A DNA stretch of 64,000 bases from Mixta tenebrionis (GTDB lineage Bacteria > Pseudomonadota > Gammaproteobacteria > Enterobacterales > Enterobacteriaceae): NCBI RefSeq assembly GCF_006517625.1, contig NZ_VHQI01000004.1:80771-144770 (forward strand), read 5' to 3'. The position numbers and the translations under genes were made by a program. Under the pieces are notes generated by a model that saw only the letters and a program-made list of their open reading frames with translations, was not told the origin of the DNA and did no database searches. Below, piece after piece: positions 49,712 through 59,570 of the stretch. Each line of letters begins with the position of its first letter. Positions within the stretch are counted from its first letter, which is position 1.

Positions 49712-50617
49712 TCACTTCCCCGGAACAAAACGTTTCGCGGTAATAGTGGCTAACTTTTTTATCCGTTCATTCATCATCGCCATAAAGTGGCTGAACTTGA
49801 TTTTCCCTGAGAGCAGCAGTTTTAAGTAAATCGCAATGCCTTTACCTTTTTGATTCGATAATAAATAGCTGTCGGCAATAATTTTGGCGTAAAAACCAAA
49901 CCAGATATAGCTGGGCACGCGCTTTTTAATGCTTTCCAGCCAGATCAGCGACTTATCGCGTTTACCGTCGGAAGAGATGCGCGCCGTCGAATCCGAATCG
50001 TCATAGATGGTTAACGGCAGGTCGAGATAGTAAAAGCTGGCGCCCTGCTCCTGCAGCCGGAGCGCGAAATCCCAGTCCTGATGCTTGCGCAGCGTGGGAT
50101 CAAACCTGGCCTGCTTTGCGATAGCGGCGTCCAGCAGCAGCGTACTGGTCTGGAAATCATTACCTAACAGTAAAAATTCCATAATGGAGGCGTAATTACT
50201 TAACGCCTTATTACGGCGCAGATGCAGCCCCTCCGGACGCTTATTATATTTGGCCGTCATGCAGACGCGGTTGCGTCCCGGCTGCTGCTGCAGGAAATGC
50301 AGCTGTTTCTCCAGCTTTTCCGGCACCCACTCGTCATCTGAATCCAGCAGCGCGATAAATTCGCCATTGCTGCGCTCAATACCTTCATTACGTGGGCGCG
50401 TCCCGCCGCTGTTTTTCTCCAGCTGGATAAAGCGCACCCGCTCATCCTGTACGCCGGCCATTACTGCGGCAGTGGCGTCGGTAGAAGCGTCATCGACCAC
50501 AAAAACTTCAATATGACGGTAAGTCTGCTGCAAAACGCTGTTCAGGGTTTTTAAAATGATGTCGGCACGATTAAAGGTAGGAATAACAACGCTGATTAAA
50601 GGCGTAGACTCAGTCAT
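49712..50617 (-). CDS. EPS glycosyltransferase, GT2 family (AmsB-like)
   Basis: A 301-residue GT-A enzyme. SVVIPTFNRADIILKTLNSV at ~9-28, VDDASTDAT, NSGGTRPRNEGIERSNGEFI (partial) and LDSDDEW carry the donor and metal sites. A C-terminal amphipathic region is rich in Lys and Arg. It is the first transferase gene after wzc, the position of amsB in amylovoran loci. It lies 70 bases after wzc and 34 before wzy. The donor is unknown. Confidence 0.86.
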   Translation of the reverse strand: MTESTPLISVVIPTFNRADIILKTLNSVLQQTYRHIEVFVVDDASTDATAAVMAGVQDERVRFIQLEKNSGGTRPRNEGIERSNGEFIALLDSDDEWVPEKLEKQLHFLQQQPGRNRVCMTAKYNKRPEGLHLRRNKALSNYASIMEFLLLGNDFQTSTLLLDAAIAKQARFDPTLRKHQDWDFALRLQEQGASFYYLDLPLTIYDDSDSTARISSDGKRDKSLIWLESIKKRVPSYIWFGFYAKIIADSYLLSNQKGKGIAIYLKLLLSGKIKFSHFMAMMNERIKKLATITAKRFVPGK

Positions 50618-50687
50618 AACATCAGTCTCAATGAATTCGTTTTAAAAACCTCAAAAAGGCCAGCCGCGAACGGCTGGCGCTGTCGTT

Positions 50688-52865
50688 TTATGGCTTGGTG
50701 GATTCGTAGCTGTAGTGGTAATAACCGTAGCCGTAATAGCTGGCGGCTTTCTTCACTACCAGGTTCATAATGGCGCCTTTGATTTCCACGCCGTTCTGCT
50801 CGAAACGACGTACGCTGACTTCCACTTCTTTTACCGTCGATTTCTCAAAGCCCGCCACTACCATGCTGGTGCCAGCCTGCATGCCGATAATTGCGGCATC
50901 GGTGACCGCCAGAATCGGCGGCGTATCGATAATCACGATGTCATAACGCTTCTGCACGCTTTGCATCAGGTCGATAAACTTCTGGCTCATCAACAGTTCT
51001 GACGGATTAGGCGGCAGCTGACCGCGCGGAATGAAATCCAGACCGCTGACGTTAGTCGGGCGAATCGCCTGTTCCAGCGTGGCCTGATTCGACAGCAGTT
51101 CGGAAAGCCCGTGACGGTTATCGCCGCTAAACAACTCATGGGAATAGCCTTTACGCATATCGCCATCGATGAACAGCACGCGCTGCCCGGACTGCGCGAC
51201 CACCGCCGCCAGGTTAGTACTGATAAAAGTCTTGCCGATATCCGGGCTGGTGCCGGAAATCATGATGATATTATTGCGCGCGTCCATCATGGCGAAGTGC
51301 ATGGTAGTTCGCAGACTGCGCACCGCCTCGATAGCCAGATCGGTCGGGTTAGCCAGCGCCAGCAGCTCGCCGCTGCGCGGTACTTTTTTACCTTTCTCTT
51401 TACTTAAAGCGGAAATCTGACGGTCACGCTGCTGCTGCCATTCAGAGATCGGAATGCTGGCATAAACGTTGATACCGCTGTTCTCCAGCTGCTCCGGGCT
51501 TTCGATGCCGCGAATCAGGATAGTTTTCATCAGCACGTAGATGGTGGAAACCAGCAGGCCAAGCACCAGCGATACGGCGATAATAATCGCGGAGCGCGGC
51601 GCGATCGGCTTGTTCAGTACCAGCGCCGGGTCGACAATACGTACGTTGCCCACGGTGCTGGCCTTATTGATGCTCAGCTCCTGCTGTTTATTCAGCAGCT
51701 GCATAAACACCGCCTGTCCGGCATCAACATCACGCGTCAGGCGGATAATTTCCTGCTGCGTCCTCGGCAGCGCCGATACCCTGCCCTCCAGCGCTTTCTT
51801 CTCGTTACGCAGCGTCTGACGTTTTTCCAGCAGCGTACGATAGGCCGGGTGCTCTTTAGTATAGAGCTTGGAGATCTCCGCCTCACGGAAGGTCAGCTCA
51901 TTCAGCTGGTTATCCACGTTTACCATGGTATCCAGCATCGATTTCGCTTCCAGCGACAGATCCACCGAGTCGTTTTCCTGGCGGAACGCGTTCAGCTTGT
52001 TCTCAGCTTCATCCAGCTTCTGGCGCACTTCCGGCAGCTGATGGCTGATAAAATCGAGGCTTTTCTGCGCTTCCGCCGATTTACGCTCAATGTTCTGCAG
52101 CAGATAGTTTTCGGTAATGGTGCGCAAAGTTTCCTGCGTCAGCTGCGGATCGGTGCCGTTCAGGGTCAGCGCCAGTACGCCGGTATCTTTACCCTGATCG
52201 ACGACGCTGAAGCGGCTTACCAGATCGTTATAGGTCGGCAGATAGCCATTTTTCTGTACGGTAAAGCTATCGCCCGGCTCGGCATCGGTATCGGAGACGA
52301 GGATTTTCACCTTGCCCTGACCGGCATATTCGCCGATTTTGCCTTTTACCAGCTCGCCATCGTCGCCGGAGAGCGTGAAGGTGCGGTTTTCACCGATAGT
52401 CAGTTCCAGTTTGGCGCCGATCAGTTCAGGCGGTACTTCCAGACGAGAAACGGCGACTTTCTTCTCGGCGTGCCCCATCATACGCGCCCAGCCGGCGCCT
52501 ATCACCGGCAGATAGTCCGGCGTAACCGTAGTTTGCAGGTTAAGATCGTCAATGGTTTTCCCCAGCACCATCCTGGACATCATTAGTCCGATTTCGGCGT
52601 CGGACGCCGGCTTGGTATCCGGCATCAGGCTGGAGATTTGGCTCAGCACCAGGCTGCCCTGATTCTGCTCTACCTGAACCAGCGCATCGGCCCGATAGAT
52701 GGGTGTAGCCAAAATTGAGTAAATTACGCCGATAGCGGCGAATAGCGCGGTTACGCCAGTAATGAGCCAGCGATGATCGATTAACGAACCGTATAAACGG
52801 GCTACATCGATTTCATCTTTGGCATCTGCAATATTTTGCGAGCTATCTGATTTTTTATTGACCAT
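50688..52865 (-). CDS. wzc: Tyrosine kinase / polysaccharide co-polymerase Wzc (AmsA)
   Basis: A 725-residue inner-membrane protein that controls EPS assembly and export with Wza. The Wzz-like domain begins with TM1 (WLITGVTALFAAIGVIY, ~33-50), followed by a periplasmic coiled-coil region and TM2 (~430-450). The cytoplasmic BY-kinase domain has Walker A ISGTSPDIGKTFIST, Walker A' LFIDGDMRKGY and Walker B IVIIDTPPI. The C-terminal tail has seven tyrosines in its last 17 residues (YYGYGYYHYSYE region), the autophosphorylation cluster. Wzb, encoded just upstream, dephosphorylates it. Confidence 0.95.
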   Translation of the reverse strand: MVNKKSDSSQNIADAKDEIDVARLYGSLIDHRWLITGVTALFAAIGVIYSILATPIYRADALVQVEQNQGSLVLSQISSLMPDTKPASDAEIGLMMSRMVLGKTIDDLNLQTTVTPDYLPVIGAGWARMMGHAEKKVAVSRLEVPPELIGAKLELTIGENRTFTLSGDDGELVKGKIGEYAGQGKVKILVSDTDAEPGDSFTVQKNGYLPTYNDLVSRFSVVDQGKDTGVLALTLNGTDPQLTQETLRTITENYLLQNIERKSAEAQKSLDFISHQLPEVRQKLDEAENKLNAFRQENDSVDLSLEAKSMLDTMVNVDNQLNELTFREAEISKLYTKEHPAYRTLLEKRQTLRNEKKALEGRVSALPRTQQEIIRLTRDVDAGQAVFMQLLNKQQELSINKASTVGNVRIVDPALVLNKPIAPRSAIIIAVSLVLGLLVSTIYVLMKTILIRGIESPEQLENSGINVYASIPISEWQQQRDRQISALSKEKGKKVPRSGELLALANPTDLAIEAVRSLRTTMHFAMMDARNNIIMISGTSPDIGKTFISTNLAAVVAQSGQRVLFIDGDMRKGYSHELFSGDNRHGLSELLSNQATLEQAIRPTNVSGLDFIPRGQLPPNPSELLMSQKFIDLMQSVQKRYDIVIIDTPPILAVTDAAIIGMQAGTSMVVAGFEKSTVKEVEVSVRRFEQNGVEIKGAIMNLVVKKAASYYGYGYYHYSYESTKP

Positions 52866-52877
52866 TATTATGCCTGA

Positions 52878-53312
52878 TTATCGATTTAATGCGTGGGCCC
52901 ATTTCTGAGCGGCGTCATCCAATAAAAGGTATACAGATTCGAAAGCCTCTATACTTTTTCGATATGGATCCGGGATTTCACGACCGTTACACCAATGACC
53001 GAAAAGCATCGTCTTGCCGCGAACTTCCGGCGCGATTTGGCTGATATCATTGATATGTTGTTTTTCCATCACCAGGATCAGATCGTTTTCTCTGCACATC
53101 GTGGCCGTTAATTTCCGTGCGCGATGTCCTTCCAGCGAGAGACTATGTTGCTCTGCGACTTTTACGGCGTTTTTATCGGCGGGGTAATCTACCAGCGCTG
53201 CCAGTCCGGCTGATTTCACGGTTATCTGCGGGCAATAGCGTTGCAGTAACCGCTCGCCGATTGGCGAGCGGCAAATATTGCCCATGCAAACAACGAGTAT
53301 TGTTTTAAACAT
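52878..53312 (-). CDS. wzb: Low-molecular-weight protein tyrosine phosphatase Wzb (AmsI)
   Basis: A 144-residue LMW phosphotyrosine phosphatase. The P-loop VVCMGNICRSPIGERLL is at residues ~8-24 (Cys, Arg), and the general-acid loop is EIPDPYRKS. It dephosphorylates the tyrosine tail of Wzc, cycling polymerisation. MFKTILVV is taken as the start, equal to E. coli Wzb. An ATG at 53318 that overlaps the wza stop (TGATG) and a GTG at 53321 are alternatives. It lies between wza and wzc as usual. Confidence 0.95.
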   Translation of the reverse strand: MFKTILVVCMGNICRSPIGERLLQRYCPQITVKSAGLAALVDYPADKNAVKVAEQHSLSLEGHRARKLTATMCRENDLILVMEKQHINDISQIAPEVRGKTMLFGHWCNGREIPDPYRKSIEAFESVYLLLDDAAQKWAHALNR

Positions 53313-53317
53313 ACTCA

Positions 53318-54448
53318 TCACCAGTTTTTGATATCGTGCGCCGCTTCAACGCTGTAACGGACGCTGTTAACGGTTGGCAGAAGCTGGTTGATAACGCGGT
53401 TCCAACGCGTCAGCGGCGTTGCGGTGACATAGACGATGTCATACGGCTCCAGCTGGAACTCGGTGCCCAATACCATCGCCGTCGCATCGGCGGTATTCAG
53501 CTGATAAATATTGGCGATTTTGCCGCCCTGCTGACGGTTAGGACGGATAACAAACACGCCGGTGGCGTTGGATACTTCCTGGTTCAGCCCTTCCGCATTG
53601 CCTAACGCTTCCGTCAGGGTCATGCCGCTGCGATCCATCTTCAGCGTCTGCTGGCGCGTCACCTCGCCCATAACAAATACTTTCAGCTCGTCGTTGCGCG
53701 GCACAAAGAGGATATCGCCGGAATAGAGCAGACGGTTCTGCGTCAGATCGCCGTTTTGCATCAGCGCCTGCAGCGAGATACGCTGTTCACGGCCATTATG
53801 CGTCAGGATAACGTTGCGCCAGTCGGCATCCGCCGACAACCCGCCCGCGGCGTTGACGGCATCAAGCACGGTCAGCGGGATGTTAGTGATGGGCTGCTGG
53901 CCGGAGGTGCCGACTTCGCCAGTAACGTAAGCTTTTTGCGAGCGGAAAGCGGCGACGTTAACATCAACCTGCGGGCTTTCGATATAACTCGCCAGGCGGC
54001 GCTGAATTTCGCTGCGCACCTGCTGAATAGTTTTCCCTACGACTTTTACTTTGCCGATATAGGGATAGTAGATGGTGCCGTCCGAATGTACCCAGTTGCC
54101 GGTATCGCTGGCGCTGCGGTATTGACCGGCCGGCGTCGTCAGCTCCGGGTGATCCCAGACCGTTACGCTTAATACGTCGCCTACGCCGATACGGTATTCA
54201 TAGTTAGCGACTTCCTGATCGAGCAGAGGGTTCGGCTGCGCTACGACGGGACGATGGCGCAGCTGCTCCACCAGCATCGGCGTTAGCGGGTACACATTGA
54301 CCATTTTATCAATGTCATAATCAGCGTCCTGCTGCTTAATGACATTTTTACCGCTGGTGGAAACATTTTGCCCTGGGACTACAGTACAGCCACTGATAAG
54401 TGAGATTGACACCAGTAACGGAGCCAATTTAAGTTTCGATTTCATCAT
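53318..54448 (-). CDS. wza: Outer-membrane polysaccharide export lipoprotein Wza (AmsH)
   Basis: An octameric outer-membrane channel for EPS export, 376 residues. The lipobox LISGC (Cys21) follows a short signal, and the mature part starts [12 protein letters not shown]-type domains include [31 protein letters not shown] (partial), [12 protein letters not shown] and [20 protein letters not shown] (partial). The C-terminal amphipathic helix [19 protein letters not shown] (partial) forms the outer-membrane barrel, and the end is AHDIKNW. It is close to E. coli Wza over its whole length. First gene of the EPS operon, ~410 bases after the second JUMPstart. Confidence 0.96.
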   Translation of the reverse strand: MMKSKLKLAPLLVSISLISGCTVVPGQNVSTSGKNVIKQQDADYDIDKMVNVYPLTPMLVEQLRHRPVVAQPNPLLDQEVANYEYRIGVGDVLSVTVWDHPELTTPAGQYRSASDTGNWVHSDGTIYYPYIGKVKVVGKTIQQVRSEIQRRLASYIESPQVDVNVAAFRSQKAYVTGEVGTSGQQPITNIPLTVLDAVNAAGGLSADADWRNVILTHNGREQRISLQALMQNGDLTQNRLLYSGDILFVPRNDELKVFVMGEVTRQQTLKMDRSGMTLTEALGNAEGLNQEVSNATGVFVIRPNRQQGGKIANIYQLNTADATAMVLGTEFQLEPYDIVYVTATPLTRWNRVINQLLPTVNSVRYSVEAAHDIKNW

Positions 54449-54859
54449 TGAATTATCATCGCTATTGCTGATTTATTGTCTAAAGCGGTGTATCGCCGCA
54501 AAAAATGTTCATGAATAAACGTTAATTCACGACCAATCTGCTTTAACTATTGCTGTTCCGTCATGAGATGTTTGCCCCTCGTTTTATGCATAAATGTTCC
54601 TGCCGCTAAAGCTGCTAAGTCCAACACCAGGCGTTAATGGTGGCAGCCCGCCCTCCTGTTCAATCCCTGAAATGCAGCCTGCCGATTCTCGTTGGCCGTC
54701 ACGTAGTTATCAGAACAACGTGGCGAATAAGGACGTCGATGTCAGGCTACAGTTAGAACCCTATATTCTGTCGCATTTAGTTGGCGTTAGTCTTAAAACA
54801 ACAGAAAACTATAAATTACTATTGACGAGTATATTACGCCCGGTTCATCAGCTCTTAAG
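54449..54859 (-). other. Untranslated leader of the EPS operon
   Basis: About 410 bases between the JUMPstart/ops and wza with no conserved gene. Small open frames here look accidental. Long 5' leaders of this kind precede wza/cps operons in related bacteria. Confidence 0.5.
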
Positions 54860-54898
54860 CACGCTACCGCCCCTGGCTTTCAGCTACCAGTACTGCTT
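54860..54898 (-). promoter_or_regulatory. JUMPstart element with ops site, EPS operon
   Basis: A second JUMPstart on the minus strand, ending AAGCCAGGGGCGGTAGCGTG with ops core at 54860-54871. It matches the consensus even better than the O-antigen copy (CTGGTAGCTG is also conserved). RfaH is expected to act on this long operon too. Confidence 0.95.
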
Positions 54899-55033
54899 AA
54901 TCAGAAACCTTGCTATATAGTGATGCGTAAACCGGGCGGCTTTTATAAGTTTCTTAAAATCGCGAGAAACGGCGCTTTTATCAGAGCGCGCTGCAGTAAA
55001 CCGCAGCAATTATCCCGGTTCGATCACATAAGT

Positions 55034-55112
55034 TATGGCTAGATTTTTATACTATTGACTGGTTGTGACAAGCTTGAGACAGCAGATCCATAGCACTTTC
55101 AGAATAAGACTA
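55034..55112 (-). promoter_or_regulatory. Candidate EPS promoter with RcsAB-like box
   Basis: TAGTCTTATTCTGA on the minus strand (55099-55112) has a perfect right half of the RcsAB consensus (TATTCTGA) but a poor left half. About 50 bases downstream lie TTGTCA and TATAAA with short spacing. The placement, ~650 bases before wza and before the JUMPstart, suits Rcs control of an EPS operon. Confidence 0.35.
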
Positions 55113-55436
55113 AGGATTATAAAAATTAAAGTTTTTAATTCAGCAACTTAAAGCAACCACACCTTTCTTTTTTTTCCAGATAATTCCGGCTTGATAATAA
55201 CATTTATCCTTAAATAAAAATAAATTCCGTTTATTTCACCAGCAAATGTTAATAGTTCACCTCTGCTACTCTTCAGTAAAAATCTATAATTGCCATTCTG
55301 GCCTGAGACATAATGAGCAGCCAATAAGGCTTGTCGGTTTTTTATTTAAGATTAATCTCAGAAAACATTGCGTTTTGATTATTGAGATCCGATCATCGGC
55401 AACGGCAATAAATCTCTTCACAAGGTGTAAAAAAGT
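55113..55436 (+). other. Upstream region of yegH
   Basis: AT-rich and non-coding; probably holds the yegH promoter. I cannot place its boxes. CAAGGTG lies just before the yegH start. Confidence 0.35.
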
Positions 55437-57014
55437 ATGGAATGGATCGCCGATCCGTCAATCTGGGCCGGGCTGGTTACGCTGATTGTGCTGGAACTGG
55501 TACTGGGAATTGATAACCTGGTTTTTATCGCCATTCTGGCGGAGAAGCTGCCTGCCGCGCAGCGCGATCGCGCAAGGGTGACCGGCCTGCTGCTGGCGCT
55601 GATAATGCGTCTGCTGCTGTTAACCTCTATCTCATGGCTTACCGGACTGACGCGCCCGCTTTTTACCCTTTTTGCGCACGGGTTCAGCGCCCGCGATCTG
55701 ATTATGCTGATCGGCGGCGTCTTTCTGCTGTTTAAAGCCACCATGGAACTTAACGAACGGCTGGAAGGCAGCGATCTTGATGAGAAGCCGCAGAAGCACG
55801 GCGCCCGCTTCTGGCCGGTGGTGGCGCAGATCGTGGTGCTGGATGCCGTCTTCTCGCTGGATGCGGTGATTACCGCCGTCGGAATGGTGGATCATCTGCC
55901 GGTGATGATGGCGGCAGTCGTAATCGCCATCTTCCTGATGATTCTTGCCAGCAAGCCGCTTACCCGCTTTGTCAACGGCCATCCTACTATTGTCATCCTC
56001 TGCCTGAGCTTTCTGCTGATGATCGGCTTCAGCCTGATTGCGGAAGGATTCGGCTTTCATATTCCGAAAGGCTATCTGTACGCGGCGATTGGCTTCTCTA
56101 TTCTGATCGAATCCTTTAACCAGCTGTCGCAGTTCAACCGTCGCCGTTTTCTTTCGGCGAAAATGCCGCTGCGCAAACGCACGGCAGAGGCGGTGTTGCA
56201 TCTGCTGCGCGGTGAAAGCGCCGATGTGGAGCTGGATCGCGAAACCGCATCGCTGGTGGCCGACGCCGATGAACAGGGAGCGGTATTTAACAAGCAGGAA
56301 CGCCAGATGATCGTGCGCGTAATGGGAATGGCGCAGCGCAGCGTCAGCAGTATTATGACTTCCCGTCATGATATCGAGCATATCGATCTCAGCGACAGCC
56401 CGGAGAAGATTATGGCGCAGCTGGATCGTAATCAGCATACGCGTTTGCTGATTACGGAAAACGGCAACGAGCCGCTTGGGGTGGTTCACGTGATCGATCT
56501 GCTACAGCAATCGCTGCACAGCCACTCTCTCGATCTGCGCGCGCTGATTCGCCAGCCGCTGGTATTTCCTGAACAGCTGACGCTGCTGCTGGCGCTGGAA
56601 CAGTTCCGCAGCGCCCGCACCCACTTCGCTTTTGTGGTCGATGAGTTTGGTTCCGTAGAGGGCGTGGTAACGCTTAGCGACGTCATGGAAACCATCGCCG
56701 GCAACCTGCCGAATGAGAGCGAAGAGGTCGATGCGCGCTACGATATTCGTCAGAACGACGATGGCGGCTGGCTGGCCAACGGTCATATGCCGCTCGATGA
56801 TTTAGTCATGTATATCGAGCTGCCGCTGAATGAAAAACGAGATTATCACACCATCGCCGGCCTGCTGATGGATCGGCTACAGCATATCCCGCAGCCGGGC
56901 GAGGAGCTGCAGGTAGGAGATTATCTGTTCCGCGTGCTGGAAGTTGAAAGCCATCGGGTGCAAAAAGTAGAGATCGTGCCGCTGCAGCAGCCAGAACCCG
57001 ACTATGAGGTATAG
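55437..57014 (+). CDS. yegH: YegH, TerC-family membrane protein with CBS and CorC_HlyC domains
   Basis: An inner-membrane protein of 525 residues, similar along its length to E. coli YegH. The N-terminal TerC domain (~1-240) has about seven helices, with the acidic motifs [11 protein letters not shown] and [17 protein letters not shown]. Then come two CBS motifs (~300-425; [33 protein letters not shown]) and a C-terminal transporter-associated domain (~440-520). TerC proteins are linked to metal, notably manganese, homeostasis, but YegH's own role is unproven. It is next to wza as in E. coli, on the opposite strand. Confidence 0.94.
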   Translation: MEWIADPSIWAGLVTLIVLELVLGIDNLVFIAILAEKLPAAQRDRARVTGLLLALIMRLLLLTSISWLTGLTRPLFTLFAHGFSARDLIMLIGGVFLLFKATMELNERLEGSDLDEKPQKHGARFWPVVAQIVVLDAVFSLDAVITAVGMVDHLPVMMAAVVIAIFLMILASKPLTRFVNGHPTIVILCLSFLLMIGFSLIAEGFGFHIPKGYLYAAIGFSILIESFNQLSQFNRRRFLSAKMPLRKRTAEAVLHLLRGESADVELDRETASLVADADEQGAVFNKQERQMIVRVMGMAQRSVSSIMTSRHDIEHIDLSDSPEKIMAQLDRNQHTRLLITENGNEPLGVVHVIDLLQQSLHSHSLDLRALIRQPLVFPEQLTLLLALEQFRSARTHFAFVVDEFGSVEGVVTLSDVMETIAGNLPNESEEVDARYDIRQNDDGGWLANGHMPLDDLVMYIELPLNEKRDYHTIAGLLMDRLQHIPQPGEELQVGDYLFRVLEVESHRVQKVEIVPLQQPEPDYEV

Positions 57015-57075
57015 CCGCGCAGCCGGGGCGGAAGCAGGCCGTTCTTCCGATATATAGCGCTTTTACCTTTATCTC

Positions 57076-57099
57076 CGGCGCCGTAAAGGGCGCCGTTTT
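57076..57099 (+). terminator. Terminator of yegH
   Basis: Stem CGGCGCC-gtaaag-GGCGCCG followed by four T, about 60 bases after the yegH stop, in the gap before convergent asmA. Confidence 0.8.
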
Positions 57100-57111
57100 A
57101 CATTAGCGGCA

Positions 57112-58923
57112 TCAGCGTGACGTGGCGTTATCGGGATGACGCGCCTTCCACTGGTCAATGCGCGTTTTAGCTTCGCTTTCCAGACGCTGGCGCAGCAGCT
57201 GATCGACCTGCAGGTTATATTGCAAATTATCCCAGTCGCCATACAGCCGCAGCGGTATGGCCGACTGCTGCAGCGCAGCGATCAGGGCGCTATCCCCTTT
57301 CCAGCCGTGCGTAACCTGAATACCGAAGGTGATATCGCACTGGCGCCGCGCCAGATCGAGCTGCCCTCCCCCGCTCAGCTGAAAGCGCGAGGTCCCGCCC
57401 TGTAGCCCCTGCAGACGAAGCAGTCCATCTTGCAGACTCGCCTGCGCCTGCAGCTTATCGAGGCGGGTTTGATTACTGTCGCCCGCCTCTTCTTCGCTGC
57501 TGACGCGATCGCTGTTGCGCGCCACCGCGCGCTGCACCAGCTGCTGAAAATTCATGCCGGTAATGCGCGCCGCGTTGAGCTCAACGTCCGCCTCACCGCG
57601 CCAGCGATGGTGAAAATCTTCAATACTCAGCCCGCTGCCGCTGAGCTGGCCCGTTAGCGACAGCTGACCATCCAGCGTCGGCGGCAGGGAGAAAGCCGCC
57701 AGCAGCGGCGCCAGCGCTATATTACGCAGCGTGGGATGCAGCACCGCCTGCGCCGGCGTGCCGCGCATATCAAGCGTGCCGGGTAAAGAAAACTCGCCTG
57801 CGCCCGCGTGACCGGAAAAGCGGCTTAACGTTACCTCGCCATGCTGATTATTCGCCTCCAGCGCCACCTGTTGCAGATCCATACCGCGCCAGCGCAGCGC
57901 GTCAACCTGCAGCTTCAGCGCGGCGGTAAGCCCATTCAGCGGGGAGGCTTCGCTATGCGCCGGTTCGGCGATCACCGGCGGGCGCACTCTTGCCGCCGCC
58001 TGGGCGGCATTCGACGTCGCAGCCTGGCTATTCAGCCCCATCAGCGTATCGAGATCGAGGCGCGGCGCCTGCATATCGATGGTGAAAGCCGGCGCATCGC
58101 TCAGGCTGCCGCTGACGGTGCCGTTCAGCTGGCTCTCTCCCAGCGTCAGCGCCACGTTGCGCAACGCGAAACGCTGGCTGTCGTTAAGCCATTCCGCCTG
58201 CAGGCTGCCCTTACCCTGCACGCCAGCGGCGGGTAACCCCGCCCCGCTCAGCTGCCAGCTGAGCTCCTCGACAGCGCCGCTAAGGCGATGCGGATACTCC
58301 GCCACGTTCATCGTCCCGTTTAGCGCCAGCTGCAGCTCGCGCTGATCGCGACTGACGCGCGTCACCAGCGACAGCATTGCCTGTTGGCGGTTATCCTGAC
58401 TCAGGGTAAGGTTCAGATCGCGGAAATTTATCTCTTCGCCCTGCGGCGGCTGCCAAATCAGCAGGCTGTCCGTCACCTCAAGGCCATTGATATCAAACGT
58501 CCAGCCTCTGACGGGCTCGGCCGGCGCGGAATCGGAGGGGCCGACCGGCGCATTATCCGGGCGCCGCGCATCGCTGTCGGGGGTAAGACGCACCACGGCG
58601 TTTTTCAGCATCACCTGTTTAACGCTGAGCTGATGGGAAAGCAAAGGCAGGAGATGAACATCGAGACGCATATTTTCCGCCGTGACCACCGGCTGCTGCG
58701 CGCCCGGCGCGGTAACCGACATTCGGCCGGCGAGAATGCTGAGCTGCGGCCAGACATGCCAGCGCAGATCGTCTTCAATACGCAGCTGATAGCCGCTGCG
58801 CTGCTCGACCTGCTGCACCATGTAGTTACGGAAATCGTTGGGGTTCACCAACAATACCAGCGTGGTCATCCCAGCCACAACAACGACGAATAAAATGGCC
58901 AGCGTGGTAATTAATCGTCTCAT
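57112..58923 (-). CDS. asmA: Outer membrane assembly protein AsmA
   Basis: An AsmA-family protein of 603 residues (E. coli: ~617). One N-terminal membrane anchor (LITTLAILFVVVVAGMTTLVLLV, partial) is followed by the AsmA N-domain (NPNDFRNYMVQQVEQRSGY) and a long periplasmic beta-rich bridge, ending with a C-terminal domain (NLQYNLQVDQLLRQRLESEA, partial). AsmA-like proteins are thought to help move lipids to the outer membrane. It is the last gene of a udk-dcd-asmA string, 20 bases after dcd. Confidence 0.94.
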   Translation of the reverse strand: MRRLITTLAILFVVVVAGMTTLVLLVNPNDFRNYMVQQVEQRSGYQLRIEDDLRWHVWPQLSILAGRMSVTAPGAQQPVVTAENMRLDVHLLPLLSHQLSVKQVMLKNAVVRLTPDSDARRPDNAPVGPSDSAPAEPVRGWTFDINGLEVTDSLLIWQPPQGEEINFRDLNLTLSQDNRQQAMLSLVTRVSRDQRELQLALNGTMNVAEYPHRLSGAVEELSWQLSGAGLPAAGVQGKGSLQAEWLNDSQRFALRNVALTLGESQLNGTVSGSLSDAPAFTIDMQAPRLDLDTLMGLNSQAATSNAAQAAARVRPPVIAEPAHSEASPLNGLTAALKLQVDALRWRGMDLQQVALEANNQHGEVTLSRFSGHAGAGEFSLPGTLDMRGTPAQAVLHPTLRNIALAPLLAAFSLPPTLDGQLSLTGQLSGSGLSIEDFHHRWRGEADVELNAARITGMNFQQLVQRAVARNSDRVSSEEEAGDSNQTRLDKLQAQASLQDGLLRLQGLQGGTSRFQLSGGGQLDLARRQCDITFGIQVTHGWKGDSALIAALQQSAIPLRLYGDWDNLQYNLQVDQLLRQRLESEAKTRIDQWKARHPDNATSR

Positions 58924-58943
58924 CCCATCCCCTGTTCAGGCAG

Positions 58944-59525
58944 TTAATCTTTATCGATACGGCTGGCGACTGCGCCCTGCTGCCCTTTGTACTTCGCATC
59001 TTCACGCCGGTTATATGGACGCGCGGCGGGCGCCGAAAGCGGCTCGAAGCTCAGCGCGCCGATAAGCATGCCCGGACGCAGCGCCAGCGGCAGTTTCCCT
59101 GAATTATAGAACTCCAGCACGATACGGCCCTGCCAGCCCGGATCGATGCGGTGCGCGGTCACGTGCACCATCAGGCCGAGGCGCGCCAGCGAAGAGCGGC
59201 CGTCCAGCCAGCCGACCAGATCGTCAGGCAGCGTCACCGACTCCAGCGTCACCGCCAGCGCCAGCTCGCCGGGATGAAGGAAAAACGCCTCGCCTTCCGG
59301 CAGCACAATCTCATCGCTCATCACGCGATCGAGCGCCGCGCTGACTTCATGTTTCGGGCCGCTCAGATCGATATAGGCGGCGGTATGGCCGCGAAAAGTT
59401 CGGAACTGGTTACCGAGCCGTACGTCAACGGTGGCGCCGTTGATCCGCTCCACCGGCGGACGCGGTGAAATTTCCAGCTTGCCGTTATCGAGCCAGGCTT
59501 CAATATCGCGATCGCATAATCTCAT
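58944..59525 (-). CDS. dcd: dCTP deaminase
   Basis: Deaminates dCTP to dUTP, the main dTMP precursor route in enterobacteria. 193 residues, the standard length, a trimeric jelly-roll fold. Motifs: [46 protein letters not shown] (partial), and [12 protein letters not shown] with the catalytic Glu. The C-terminal segment [19 protein letters not shown] contacts nucleotide. It lies between udk and asmA, as in E. coli. Confidence 0.97.
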   Translation of the reverse strand: MRLCDRDIEAWLDNGKLEISPRPPVERINGATVDVRLGNQFRTFRGHTAAYIDLSGPKHEVSAALDRVMSDEIVLPEGEAFFLHPGELALAVTLESVTLPDDLVGWLDGRSSLARLGLMVHVTAHRIDPGWQGRIVLEFYNSGKLPLALRPGMLIGALSFEPLSAPAARPYNRREDAKYKGQQGAVASRIDKD

Positions 59526-59570
59526 GATGTTCTGTCTCCTTTGCTTCAGCGTGGCCGCCGCCTTTCTCTC

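Noticed and set aside
54594-54920. 108-codon plus-strand frame across the second JUMPstart
   Set aside because: It runs through a regulatory element and has no ribosome site or recognisable domain.
55632-56489. 285-codon minus-strand frame opposite yegH
   Set aside because: Its translation is His/Gln-rich and unlike any family, while the plus strand encodes a full YegH.
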